Shown piece after piece: positions 33,819 to 42,107 of a stretch of 64,000 nucleotides of DNA (position 1 is the stretch's first letter; every line of letters begins with the position of its first letter). The stretch comes from JBDSKH01 sp050245915. GTDB lineage: Bacteria > Actinomycetota > Actinomycetes > Actinomycetales > Microbacteriaceae. The notes under the pieces are model-generated. The model did not search any database. It saw only the letters and a program-made list of their open reading frames with translations, and had not been told where the DNA came from. The position numbers were made by a program, and so were the translations under genes. The stretch covers positions 62,001 through 126,000 of the forward strand of contig JBFWWZ010000002.1 of the NCBI GenBank assembly GCA_050245915.1, given 5' to 3'.

Positions 33819-34220
33819 TCAGGGAGAGCTGACCTTCGCAACCGACTCGATCTCGATCAGGAACTCGGGGCGAGCCAGCGGCCCAACGACGACCGTCGAA
33901 CGAGCCGGTCGCGGTTCGTCGAAATGCGCCGCGTACACCTCATTCATGCCGGAAGCCAGGCTCTGGTCGGTGAGGAAGACAGTCGTCTTCACGACGTCAG
34001 ACAACTCCGCCCCTCCGACCGCGAGCAGGCTCCTCAGCACTGCGATGACCTGCTCGGTCTGCTCGTGGATCGTGGAACCTACCGTGGTGCCATCGCGGGG
34101 GTTGACCGGGACGAGGCCAGACAGGAACAGCCACTCCCCGACAGCGATGGCCGGCGTGTACGGGGCGCCCGAATGCCACGCTCCATCGATCCGCAGCGCC
34201 CTGCGGGTCTCAGGCATCAT
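33819..34220 (-). CDS. RidA-family enamine/imine deaminase
   Basis: The 133-residue protein belongs to the YjgF/YER057c/UK114 family: an N-terminal GAPYTPAIAVGEWLFLSGL, TEQVIAVLRSLLAVGG, VVKTTVFLTD and a C-terminal PEFLIEIESVA. The conserved arginine of active RidA is present near RPARSTV. RidA hydrolyses reactive enamines made by PLP enzymes, and two PLP enzymes are encoded in this operon. It overlaps the upstream gene by 11 bases; ATG 34220 or 34217 may be used. Confidence 0.88.
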   Translation of the reverse strand: MMPETRRALRIDGAWHSGAPYTPAIAVGEWLFLSGLVPVNPRDGTTVGSTIHEQTEQVIAVLRSLLAVGGAELSDVVKTTVFLTDQSLASGMNEVYAAHFDEPRPARSTVVVGPLARPEFLIEIESVAKVSSP

Positions 34221-35169
34221 GGCTGCCCGTCGGCCAGGTGGTCTGCGTCACGGCGGTGTCGAACGCTTCGCGCCGGTACCACTCGGCGATCTGGTCCGGC
34301 GTCGTCCACCATGCGCCGCCACGCGCCTGGATGCCCGCGAAAACCGAGCGTAGCGACTCGATCTCCTGCGGCAGTCCCATGGAGAAGGGATGGAGAGCGA
34401 TGGTCATCACCCGACCGCTCTGCTCGCCCTCTGCATCCAGCACGTCGAACTGGTCGAGACAGATCTTCGCAAAATAGTCGCCCCCGAACCCGTAGAACGC
34501 TCCCCCGGGCATCACGAACGCGTCGTTGAGTTCACGCGAGTAGGGCACCCCGACGAGCGTGTGCGCGCCGGCCCGGACCGGGAAGGGCTGGTCGTCTACG
34601 AACCAGTCCATCGTGTACTCCATACCCTGTGCTGCAACGATCTCGTAGGTGTTGGGCGAGGACGTGAACGACGGACCGAGCAGCCCCTTTGGAGCTGCTC
34701 CGAGAACCTCAGTCATGCGTTGCGCGACAGTCGAATGGAGATCCCACTCCTCCTGATAGGAGAGGCCGTAGAGGTACCTGGTGTTGTATTCGCCGTGACT
34801 CATGATCGACCAGCGTCGTTCGAGCACCGCCTGGCGCACCTCCGGGTACAGTTCGACCGCGGCGACGTTGAGCGAGCAGGTCACCGGGATGCCGAACTCG
34901 TCGAGCACGTCGAGCATGCGCCACAAGCCAACTCGATTGGCGTAGTCCCGATACGAGTAGCCGACGATGTCGGGGTGTGCGGGTGCGCTCGGATACGGGT
35001 TTTTGAACTCGTTGGAGGGCGGTAGGTACTCGTAGTGCTCGACGTTGACGACGACAACGACCGCCACGGTCTTGCCGTCGGGCAGTTTCAGCGCGGCGCG
35101 GTCGGGCATCGCCGAGATACCTACGTGGTCCCAGATCGGGTCCTGCCCGAAGTCCGGTCTCGCGTTCAT
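34210..35169 (-). CDS. PuuE-like polysaccharide-deacetylase-family hydrolase, paralogue 2
   Basis: The 319-residue protein has the NodB/CE4 barrel. The classical metal motif (DD and H-x3-5-H) is altered: VVNVEHYEYLPP at the first strand, SHGEYNTRYL where the histidine motif would be, and ALHPFSMG at the end. Family segments HPDIVGYSYRDYANRVG and WSIMSHGEYN recall the PuuE allantoinase group, which opens cyclic ureides rather than deacetylating sugars. A role on a cyclic amide or ureide is inferred. It overlaps the upstream paralogue by four bases (ATGA). Confidence 0.78.
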   Translation of the reverse strand: MNARPDFGQDPIWDHVGISAMPDRAALKLPDGKTVAVVVVVNVEHYEYLPPSNEFKNPYPSAPAHPDIVGYSYRDYANRVGLWRMLDVLDEFGIPVTCSLNVAAVELYPEVRQAVLERRWSIMSHGEYNTRYLYGLSYQEEWDLHSTVAQRMTEVLGAAPKGLLGPSFTSSPNTYEIVAAQGMEYTMDWFVDDQPFPVRAGAHTLVGVPYSRELNDAFVMPGGAFYGFGGDYFAKICLDQFDVLDAEGEQSGRVMTIALHPFSMGLPQEIESLRSVFAGIQARGGAWWTTPDQIAEWYRREAFDTAVTQTTWPTGSHDA

Positions 35170-36089
35170 GCTTGCGCCCCCCGTCCCTGCGTCGCCTGAC
35201 GGTAGTGGTCGACCACGTCGTCGAGCCGCGCGACCCACGCGGACGAGGCGTCGAGCGCGGTCAGGATTCGTTCGAATTGCTTGGTTCGGAAGGGCTGGCC
35301 GGTGAACCACGGTCGCACGCCCAGCACGAGCAGTCGGGGGCTGGCGTTCGCCTCGGCCTCGAGCACCCGCATCGCCTCGATGACAGAATCGGCATGAGCC
35401 GTAGCGTCGATCTTCCGCAGGCGCCCGGCGAAGATGTCGTCGAGATGGATGGCAACGGGTACCGAGGTGAGCCCATTCCCCAACTCGAAAGGCTGCTCGT
35501 CGTTCGGTCGCCCGCAGAGGTACTCCACGCCTGCCTCGGCCAGGAGCCGCCCCGTACGTGTGGACTCGCCGTACTCGACGCCCGCCCACCCGCGCGGTCG
35601 GCGTCCGAACGCCTGCTCGAGAACCTCCAGGTTCTCACGGATGAGTTCCCGTTCGGCGTCCTCGCTGACGACCTCGCTCTGGACCACCGCGCCCGTGCGT
35701 CCATGCCCGAGCACCGACCACTCCTGTTCGCCAAGGCGCGAGACCACGGCGGGGTAGTACCGCGCGACCGTTGTGTCCACCGCTGCAGAACCGTTCAGCC
35801 CATGCTGGGCCAGCCGATCCATGATCCGGAAGATCCCCACCCGGTTGCCGTACTCGTGGGGCGTCACCTCGTGGACGTCCACATGCTGGGGATACGGTCC
35901 CCGATGGACGACCGACGCGCCGAGCGGGAGGCCGGGGTGCGCGAGGGGCACGAAGTCGACGTGCAGCAGCACCGCGACTGCGAGGCTGGATCCCCCCGGC
36001 CAACTCCATGGTCGACGCTCGGGCATCGCCGACCATGGCACCTCGGGTGCCGAGACGCCCGTCGGGGCGAGTTTCTGGCTATCGTCCAT
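35166..36089 (-). CDS. PuuE-like polysaccharide-deacetylase-family hydrolase, paralogue 1
   Basis: The 307-residue protein is a diverged paralogue of the next gene: LLHVDFVPLAHP at strand 1, TPHEYGNRVGIFRIMDRLAQHG, WSVLGHGRTGAVVQSE and LVLGVRPWFTGQPF. Metal-ligand positions differ from its partner (GHGRT for SHGEYN, VRPWF for LHPFS), so one of the two may be regulatory or they may form a heterodimer. The start is ATG 36089, overlapping the aminotransferase stop by 11 bases. The substrate is unknown. Confidence 0.75.
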   Translation of the reverse strand: MDDSQKLAPTGVSAPEVPWSAMPERRPWSWPGGSSLAVAVLLHVDFVPLAHPGLPLGASVVHRGPYPQHVDVHEVTPHEYGNRVGIFRIMDRLAQHGLNGSAAVDTTVARYYPAVVSRLGEQEWSVLGHGRTGAVVQSEVVSEDAERELIRENLEVLEQAFGRRPRGWAGVEYGESTRTGRLLAEAGVEYLCGRPNDEQPFELGNGLTSVPVAIHLDDIFAGRLRKIDATAHADSVIEAMRVLEAEANASPRLLVLGVRPWFTGQPFRTKQFERILTALDASSAWVARLDDVVDHYRQATQGRGAQA

Positions 36090-37275
36090 GTTCCATCCAC
36101 GTGATCGAGGGTCCGAGGTCGATTCGCGCGCCGACGGCTTCGCCCAGCGCGACGGCGGTGAGGGCAAGTGGCCGGGGACGTGCCGACTCGGCCATATGAC
36201 CCACGCGCACGATGCGGCCACCGAGAGCACCGATGCCGCCGGCAATCCGGATGCCCGCTGCGGCGACCGATGCGACGACCTCGGAGGCGGTGACATGGGG
36301 CGGAGGGGTGAGGGCGGTCAGGCTGGGGCTCGCGATAGTGTCGTCGACGAGCGTGGAGTAGCCGAACTCCCTGACGAGGGTGCGGAATCGCTCCGCCATC
36401 ACGGAGTGGCGAATGCTTCGGGTTTCCAGTGTCTCTTCGCGCAGCAGGCCGAGCGCCGTGTCGAGCGCGAACACGAGCGCCGTCGGCATGCTCCACGGAA
36501 GTCGCCGTGCGCCCGGCTTCGCCAGGCCGCCGTCAGACTCGGTGAGCCATACGTCCCACCAGCGCCGCAGGTCGAGATAGAACTGATCAGCGTCGCGGGA
36601 TCGACCGTGCAGGGCCTCCAGCGCCCGGTCGCTCCACGAGACGCTCGACAGGCCGGTCAACCCGCCCAGTGCTTTCTGTGATGCCGTGACCGTGAGGTCG
36701 GCACCGATACGGTCCGCGTCCAGTGCGAGCGCACCAGCCGAGGAGACCGCATCCAAGAGAAACAGCGCGCCGCTCGTCCGCGCGATGGCCGCGATCGATC
36801 CGGCGTCGTTGAGCATTCCGGTTGAGGACTCGGAGTGCACGGTCATGATGAGGTGCGGATGCCAGTCGTCCGCGATCCGCTCCACCTCGGAGAGGTCGAA
36901 CGGACGCGCGGGCGGAACGTCGTAGCTGCGCACATCGGCACGTTGACGCGACGCGATCGCGTAGAGCATGTCGCCGAACTCGCCGTTGCGCAGCACGAGG
37001 ATGCGCTGGCCGTCGAACCCGAGGCTTGCCGTCGCTGCCTCGATACCACCACGACCGGTTGCGGGAATCACCGTGCTTCGTTCCGTCCCGGTGACGTACG
37101 AGAGGTCATGCGCCACTCGGTCGACGACGCTCTGGAACTCGGGATGAAGATGGTGCACGGGCGGCTGGCCGGCCGCCGCGCTGACCCGCGGATCGACGAG
37201 CGTTGGTCCGGGCTCCATCAGCATCCCGTACGGACCCTCGAGGCCCAGTTCCGCACCCATCGCGCTGGCCGTCAT
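36079..37275 (-). CDS. Class V aminotransferase, PucG/serine-glyoxylate type
   Basis: The 398-residue PLP enzyme has MLMEPGPTLVDPRV at the N-terminus, TVHSESSTGMLND, LLDAVSSAGAL (Asp for the pyridine nitrogen) and the PLP lysine in TASQKALGG. The closest functional groups are alanine/serine-glyoxylate and (S)-ureidoglycine-glyoxylate aminotransferases. The latter, PucG, works downstream of allantoate amidohydrolase, the type of enzyme encoded next to it here. Overlaps both neighbours (4 and 11 bases). Confidence 0.85.
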   Translation of the reverse strand: MTASAMGAELGLEGPYGMLMEPGPTLVDPRVSAAAGQPPVHHLHPEFQSVVDRVAHDLSYVTGTERSTVIPATGRGGIEAATASLGFDGQRILVLRNGEFGDMLYAIASRQRADVRSYDVPPARPFDLSEVERIADDWHPHLIMTVHSESSTGMLNDAGSIAAIARTSGALFLLDAVSSAGALALDADRIGADLTVTASQKALGGLTGLSSVSWSDRALEALHGRSRDADQFYLDLRRWWDVWLTESDGGLAKPGARRLPWSMPTALVFALDTALGLLREETLETRSIRHSVMAERFRTLVREFGYSTLVDDTIASPSLTALTPPPHVTASEVVASVAAAGIRIAGGIGALGGRIVRVGHMAESARPRPLALTAVALGEAVGARIDLGPSITWMEHGR

Positions 37276-38507
37276 GCCGCGATTTCCACGAGTGCGGTCT
37301 GCAGCGTCCTGCCTCCGATGCCCAGATCGTCGGCGGTCGTGAACTCCTCGGGGCTGTGGCTGATCCCGTCGCGGCTGGGCACGAAAAGCAGCCCGGCGGG
37401 GAAGCGCTTGCCGAGAATCATCGAATCGTGGCCGGCGCCGGACACCATGCGCAGATGGGGCTGATCCTGTGCTTCGCAGGCCCGTTCGAGCAACGCCGAC
37501 AGGGTCGGGTCGGTGTCGGTGGGATCTACGCCCCACACCGAACCCTGTTCGATTGCGACCCCGCGTGCACGCGCTATCGTCTGGGCGTCACCGGTGATCT
37601 CGCGCGCCGCCTCCTGGAGCGCGTCGAGGTCTGCACTTCGCACATCGATCACCAGGTCGGCTCGACCGGGGACGGCAGCAACCGTCCGCGGTGCATGGTC
37701 GAACATCCCTGAGGTCGCGACCACGGCGCCAGATGTCGAGTCGGCGCGCGACTCGGCGGCGAGAATCAGCTCTGCGGCCGCGCACAGCGCATCGCGGCGG
37801 CGGCTCATCGGTTGGGCGCCAGAATGCGCCTGCACACCCGACACCCTGAACGGAAGACGGCGGTTGCCCGAGATGGCGCTGACGACGCCGAGCCGGATCC
37901 CCGCTTCTGCGAGATAGGGTCCCTGCTCGATGTGCATCTCAAGTACAGCGTGCAGGGAGCCCGGCGACCGCTCGGACGAGGCGAAGCCGTCGGGGTCCAG
38001 CCCACAGGATGCCATCGCCTCTCGCAGAGTCTGTCCGGTCATCCGGCAGACCAGATCGAGGTCGATCGGGCGAAGGGCACCCACCATCGCTTTGCTGCCG
38101 ATGCAGCCGATGTCGAATCGTCCCGAGCCTTCTTCGGCTGCCCAGCACACCACTTCTATCGTGCGTCGAGGTCGGTGTCCTGCTGCAATGATGCCCTCGA
38201 CGGCGCCGAGTGCCGCGAGGGTGCCGGCGATGCCGTCGTACTTGCCGCCGTCCGGCTGCGTGTCGAGGTGCGAGCCGACCATGACCGCAGGGAGATCGCT
38301 CTCGGAGCCCGCCAGCTTCGCGGAGACGTTTCCGACGGCGTCCACCGACACCTCGAGGCCGGAGGCGACGGCCCAGTGGGCGAACAGGTCGCGGACCTCT
38401 TGGTCGGCAGGGCTGTACGGGATCCGCTGCTGCGCACCGTCATCGGACTGTCCAAACGTCGCCAGCTGCGTGAGCCTCTGCATCATCCGGTCGAGGTCGA
38501 AATCCAT
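37272..38507 (-). CDS. M20-family amidohydrolase (allantoate amidohydrolase / N-carbamoyl-L-amino-acid hydrolase type)
   Basis: The 411-residue metal-dependent enzyme has MVGSHLDTQPDGGKYDGIAG (metal His and Asp), AAEEGSGRF (catalytic and metal Glu), EMHIEQGPYL (metal His), SGAGHDSMIL and SRDGISHSPEEFT. It hydrolyses the C-N bond of an allantoate-, ureidoglycolate- or carbamoyl-amino-acid-like substrate, releasing ammonia and carbon dioxide. The start is ATG 38507. It heads the six-gene minus operon, behind the operator at 38529. Confidence 0.88.
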   Translation of the reverse strand: MDFDLDRMMQRLTQLATFGQSDDGAQQRIPYSPADQEVRDLFAHWAVASGLEVSVDAVGNVSAKLAGSESDLPAVMVGSHLDTQPDGGKYDGIAGTLAALGAVEGIIAAGHRPRRTIEVVCWAAEEGSGRFDIGCIGSKAMVGALRPIDLDLVCRMTGQTLREAMASCGLDPDGFASSERSPGSLHAVLEMHIEQGPYLAEAGIRLGVVSAISGNRRLPFRVSGVQAHSGAQPMSRRRDALCAAAELILAAESRADSTSGAVVATSGMFDHAPRTVAAVPGRADLVIDVRSADLDALQEAAREITGDAQTIARARGVAIEQGSVWGVDPTDTDPTLSALLERACEAQDQPHLRMVSGAGHDSMILGKRFPAGLLFVPSRDGISHSPEEFTTADDLGIGGRTLQTALVEIAA

Positions 38508-38528
38508 GCCACAGCCTCGCTTCGGTCC

Positions 38529-38543
38529 ATTGTCCAACAATAC
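38529..38543 (-). promoter_or_regulatory. Promoter -10 and ATTG-N5-CAAT operator of the minus-strand operon
   Basis: ATTG-TCCAA-CAAT (38529-38541) is palindromic, with arms ATTGT and ACAAT around CCA. Read on the minus strand, a -10 hexamer TATTGT (38542-38537) overlaps it. The start of transcription would be near 38530, about 23 bases before the ATG. The same motif lies at the regulator and plus-operon promoters. Confidence 0.6.
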
Positions 38544-38579
38544 AACCATCATCTAGTCCCGGCAACATTGACGGAGAGG

Positions 38580-39026
38580 GTCTAGCGCGCACCCGAGCCG
38601 CGAGGTTATGCCAGACGCTGCAGCGCGACGTCGTCGATCTGATGCCGGGCGCCGCGGTTCGAATCATCCGACCTCCATGGAGAAGCCGCAGTAGCCGGGC
38701 CCAGGATCGACGATCAAGAGAGGTGAATGTTGTCGTCTCGCCCGCAGCGAATTCTTTGCGCGAGGCGCAGGCCCCCCTCCTCTCAATTCCGTGGCGTGAC
38801 ATCTCCGCGGGGGAAGAGATGCCGGGGCGGCGTCGAAGGAGTCGCGCAGGTTCCAGCGGAACGCTCGCTCTGCCGCCGCGTTCGACATGCAGATCGAACG
38901 GCAGCTCGGACATGCGGTCGAGCCGAGGCGCCCTCCGCATTCTGAGACTTCCCATCCGCCACCCTGTGGGGTCTCTCACGAACGGAAGCCCGATTCTCGG
39001 GTTCCACCTCAGCACCCTGAAACAGC
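38580..39026. other. Gene-free stretch at the right end of the catabolic cluster
   Basis: About 450 bases with no protein-like reading frame that I could support on either strand. It may hold decayed coding sequence. It separates the amidohydrolase promoter from a broken glycosyltransferase gene. Confidence 0.5.
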
Positions 39027-40300
39027 ATGGCCTCACCCCCCGTCGAGAGCGAGGTCCTCGTGTCCCAGGCAGTCGTCGCACCCCGCGTCGCGCTGGTGCC
39101 GGGCGAGCGTTTGCGGCGTTGGGCGGCACCGGCGATCGGAGCGACCGCGACCGGCGTGATGCTGATCGGCTCTGGCACGCCGTCCTATTGGGGGGGACGA
39201 GGCGGCGAGCGTCCTATCGGCGCAACGACCGCTGTGGTCGCTGTGGCAGGAGCTGGGCAACATCGACGCGGTGCACGGGGCCTACTACCTCTTCCTGCAC
39301 TTCTGGGTGCGGGTGGCGGGAACGTCCGAATTCGCCACACGTCTGCCGAGCGCGGTCGCGGCGGGGATCGCGGTCGCGGGAGTGGTGACCCTCGCGCGAC
39401 TGCTGTTCGGGGTGCGGACCGGTGTGCTCGCGGGGGCGGTGATCATCGCGCTCCCTGAAGTCACCCGCGTGGCGATCGAGGCCAGGTCCTATGCCTTCTC
39501 TATGGCGATCGCGACCTGGATCACCGTGTTGCTCGTCACGCTGGTCCGCCGCGGGGAGGCCGGCCGGCGCTGGTGGCTGCTCTATGCGGCGGGGCTGGCG
39601 CTCGGGGTGTACGTGTTCCTCTATCTCAGTCTCCTCATCCCCGTGCATCTCGCGGTGGTGGTGCTCCTCGCGAGCGAGCGGCGTCGGATGCTGGGTCGCT
39701 GGGCGCAGGCGACCGCCATCGGCCTGGTTCTGGCCACCCCCGTCGTCGTCGCCGGGGTGACGCAGGAGCACCAGATCGCGTTCCTCGCAAGTCGGGACTA
39801 CGCAAGCGCGAACGCCGTACTTGTTCACCAATGGTTCCACAGCGTGCCGCTGGCAGTCGTAGCCTGGGCGCTGATCGTGTCCGGAGCCGCCGGGACGGTC
39901 TTGCGTCGCACACATGTGACGGCCGCTGCGGCGGTGCTGATCTGGCTGGTGCTGCCGACCGCAGCCCTGCTTGCCGGCGACACCTGGATCTCTCCGATGT
40001 ACAACTTCCGGTACACCGGGTTCTGCCTGCCGGCTGTCGCGCTCGCAATGGCGATCGGTCTCGTGCAGATCGGCGATCTGGTGCGCCAGCGGCCGCGGCG
40101 CATCGTGACCCAGGCGGTCGCCGTCGCCGTCGTCGTCGCGATGGCACTTCCAGTGTTCACGGCTCAGCGGCGCGAGTTCGCGAAGGACGGCGGCTCGGAC
40201 CTGCGGCAGACCGCCGAGGCGGTCGCGCAGCTCGCGGTGCCGGGCGATGCTGTGGTGTTCGATCAGACCGTCAAGCCGAGCCGGCGCCCGCGACTCGCCC
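39027..40300 (+). pseudogene. Broken GT-C (family 39/83-like) glycosyltransferase gene
   Basis: The reading frame starts at ATG 39027 (MASPPVESEVLVSQ) and reaches IGSGTPSYWG, then a run of seven G (39190-39196) shifts it by one base. With six G it would continue as GDEAASVLSAQRPLWSLW and then into the long frame from 39271: TRLPSAVAAGIAV, EARSYAFSMAI and about eight more membrane helices. The frame ends abnormally near 40300 after FDQTVKPSRRP, where sequence of an unrelated minus-strand gene begins. So it is frameshifted and lacks its C-terminus. Sequencing error could explain the shift but not the truncation. Confidence 0.75.
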
Positions 40301-40626
40301 GTCACCTTCTCCATTGTGAACAGTCCCGCTTCGTACGCCCCTTCACGGGTGGCAGGCGAGATGGTTGGACAGATCACGACGACATCGACGTCCTTCGGCT
40401 CCCACGACTTGTGCGTGATGAAGCCGCCGTCGATGCGAAGCCGCGCATCTGGGAAGATCGCCCACACAAGCTCGGCGTAAACCGCTAGCGCGCGGAAGAT
40501 GACTTCGCGTCGTTCGCGGTGGGGAGCCTCTTCCACGAAGCGGCGATAGACCTCGGGTAACGTCGCGGGGTACGGATCAGTCGCCAGCGGCAGCAAACCG
40601 GTGGTTGGGTCCATGTCGGGCAGCAC
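40300..40626 (-). pseudogene. 3'-truncated DUF6932-like (nucleotidyltransferase-type) gene
   Basis: About 109 residues: LPDMDPTTGLLPLATDPYP, RFVEEAPHRERREVIFRAL and LRIDGGFITHKSWEPKDVDV, which resemble the phage- and island-associated DUF6932 family with a nucleotidyltransferase-like G-x-F-x-T-x-K-x-x-P-x-D-V-D pattern. GGAGGA precedes a GTG at 40626. The frame loses similarity after LFTMEKVTG, at the junction with the glycosyltransferase fragment. The family assignment is moderate. Confidence 0.6.
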
Positions 40627-40752
40627 GGGTCCTGATCCTCCATGCGGGCGGGTTGCCTGAGCATACAGCCGGACACGAGGGGTGGTCACTGTTTCAGGCG
40701 GTCGGCGGCCGGCTGCGGGTGCCAGTACGGGCGATTGAGCGTCTACCTTGAC

Positions 40753-40805
40753 GTGGCAAGACTTTGGCAACAACCGGCGTGATCCAGTTGCAGCCAGGTG
40801 ATCAC
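40753..40805. repeat. Element-end sequence, copy A (near the right att-like site)
   Basis: GTGGCAAGAC-N2-TGGCAACAACCG, then CGTGAT, 14 bases and the palindrome GTGATCAC. A near-identical arrangement with the same spacing lies at 43502-43555. It is 62 bases before att-like copy 2, where the tail of an integrase gene would be expected, but no integrase domain can be shown. Confidence 0.6.
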
Positions 40806-40866
40806 GGCGATCAGCGGATTCCTGCATTTTTCGGCCAAGCGCCGGTTTCTCAGGTGTCTGCCCCTG

Positions 40867-40920
40867 GTTCAAATCCCACCGGTACCGCCATGAAAACCCC
40901 TGTTCAGGCAGGAGTTTTCT
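40867..40920 (+). repeat. tRNA 3'-end remnant with terminator, copy 2 (att-like, right)
   Basis: Identical over 32 bases (40867-40898) to copy 1: T-loop, 3' T-stem, acceptor strand CGGTACC, G and CCA, then a hairpin GAAAACCCCTG...CAGGAGTTTTC. The 5' T-stem strand CCTGG cannot pair with CCCAC, and no 5' tRNA half is present, so this is also a partial copy. Confidence 0.75.
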
Positions 40921-41171
40921 TAGGTTGTGTCCGTTTTGGCCACAATTCGGGCGCAGCCAAGAGTAACGAGGCTCAATCAGCCGGGACCTACACCGCTGAG
41001 CGTGATGCAGACACGCGAAGGTTCTCGGCAAGCGTCGCCACGCGTGAGTTTCCTCCCCGCCAGCCCGGACAAATCTAAGGGAGTCCTGCGACCTATTCGC
41101 CAGACTCAAGCGGATCCGGACTCGGGCCGGCGGGCGACGAGCTCTCCGAGGGCGCAAACCCGATCCGCTAC
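40921..41171. other. Gene-free stretch right of the second att-like site
   Basis: With its flanks this makes a gap of about 370 bases to the next gene. Reading frames here have no protein-like features. Nothing else was recognised before the promoter at 41172. Confidence 0.5.
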
Positions 41172-41250
41172 TTGACTGGCTCTGGAATTGCTGTCAGGAT
41201 AATCTGACAGACGCAATATGTGCCTTACTGTTGTCGAGAACCGCTGACAG
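41172..41250 (+). promoter_or_regulatory. Promoter with perfect palindrome, probable ArsR-type operator
   Basis: CTGTCAG-N6-CTGACAG (41191-41210) is a perfect inverted repeat whose centre is GATAAT, a good -10 element. TTGACT at 41172-41177 may be the -35, though the 20-base spacer is long. A further half-site CTGACAG lies at 41244-41250. The ArsR-type regulator encoded 0.5 kb downstream is the likely binder. Confidence 0.55.
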
Positions 41251-41290
41251 TGCCGACCAACTTGTACTACCCGAATAGCGAGGAACAGCG

Positions 41291-41740
41291 ATGAGCATTT
41301 TCCGCTCGAATCCAGACCGTCATGATGGCGTTCCGGCCTTCAATTTCTACCTTCTGCGAGTGATGTTTGCTCTCATGGCAACCTTCCTCGCGTTTGATGT
41401 CTGGAAGAACATCCTTGGCCACGTTGGGCCGTGGAACCCGATCGAGGCGGCCGCGTGGTGCTTCTGGGCGGGCTTCTCGCTGCTGGCGATTTTCGGCGTT
41501 TTCAAGCCGACGAAGCTACTCCCGGTCGTGTTGCTGGAGATCGTCTACAAGGTTCTCTGGCTCGGGATCGTGGCCGTCCCGGTCTGGTTCTTCGGCGTGC
41601 CTGCTGGTGAAGGTTTCCAGACCGTCGCATTCTCGTTCGTGCTTGTTGTTCTTCCGATCGTCGCGATGCCGTGGAAGCACTTCATCTCAACGCTCGGCTT
41701 GAGGCGCTCACGCCCGATCGTCGGTACCGCGAAAGCCTAG
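41291..41740 (+). CDS. Four-helix membrane protein of unknown function
   Basis: The 149-residue protein has four hydrophobic segments (about 21-41, 56-76, 82-104 and 111-131), with DVWKNILGHVGPWNPIEAAAW in the first loop. It is BphX-like in layout; no function is known. GAGGAA precedes ATG 41291. First gene of a small operon behind the palindromic promoter; the next gene is the putative regulator, 43 bases on. Confidence 0.75.
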   Translation: MSIFRSNPDRHDGVPAFNFYLLRVMFALMATFLAFDVWKNILGHVGPWNPIEAAAWCFWAGFSLLAIFGVFKPTKLLPVVLLEIVYKVLWLGIVAVPVWFFGVPAGEGFQTVAFSFVLVVLPIVAMPWKHFISTLGLRRSRPIVGTAKA

Positions 41741-41783
41741 ACTCCACCGAGGATGCGGCTGTTCCAAAGGACGTGGGTGATCA

Positions 41784-42104
41784 ATGTCAGAGCTACCCGA
41801 TCGGGCTGAACTGGCGGAGATCCTGGCCGCCCTGGGAAACCCCATTCGACTGGAGATCGTCGCTCGACTGGTCGGCCGAAAGAAGTACGTGAGTCAGCTC
41901 GCCCGCGAGATGGACGCGAGTCGACCACTTCTTCACATGCACCTGCAAAGGCTCGAGGCCGCCGGTCTCGTGGTGGCGACTCCCGGCCTGTCGGAGGACG
42001 GCCGAGCGATGAAGTTCTACGAAGCGGCACCCTTCAACTTCACCCTCACGCCGGTCGCCATCGAAGAAGCCGACAGCACTGATCCGACATCCCCAAAGGA
42101 GTAG
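41784..42104 (+). CDS. ArsR-family winged-helix regulator
   Basis: The 106-residue protein has ILAALGNPIRLEIVARLV, the helix-turn-helix YVSQLAREMDASRPLLHMHL and a wing ATPGLSEDGRAMKFYEAAP. No metal-binding cysteines are seen, so the signal is unknown. It probably represses its own operon from the palindrome at 41191. Three bases separate it from the next gene. Confidence 0.82.
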   Translation: MSELPDRAELAEILAALGNPIRLEIVARLVGRKKYVSQLAREMDASRPLLHMHLQRLEAAGLVVATPGLSEDGRAMKFYEAAPFNFTLTPVAIEEADSTDPTSPKE

Positions 42105-42107
42105 AAG

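Noticed and set aside
38642..39388. Reading frames before the glycosyltransferase fragment as a separate gene
   Set aside because: Composition is Arg/Ser/Pro-rich in every frame, with no hydrophobic pattern or motif, and there is no plausible ribosome binding site.
40760..41078. Reading frame 40764-41078 as a gene
   Set aside because: It runs straight through the tRNA remnant and terminator hairpin and has no protein-like composition after the first residues.
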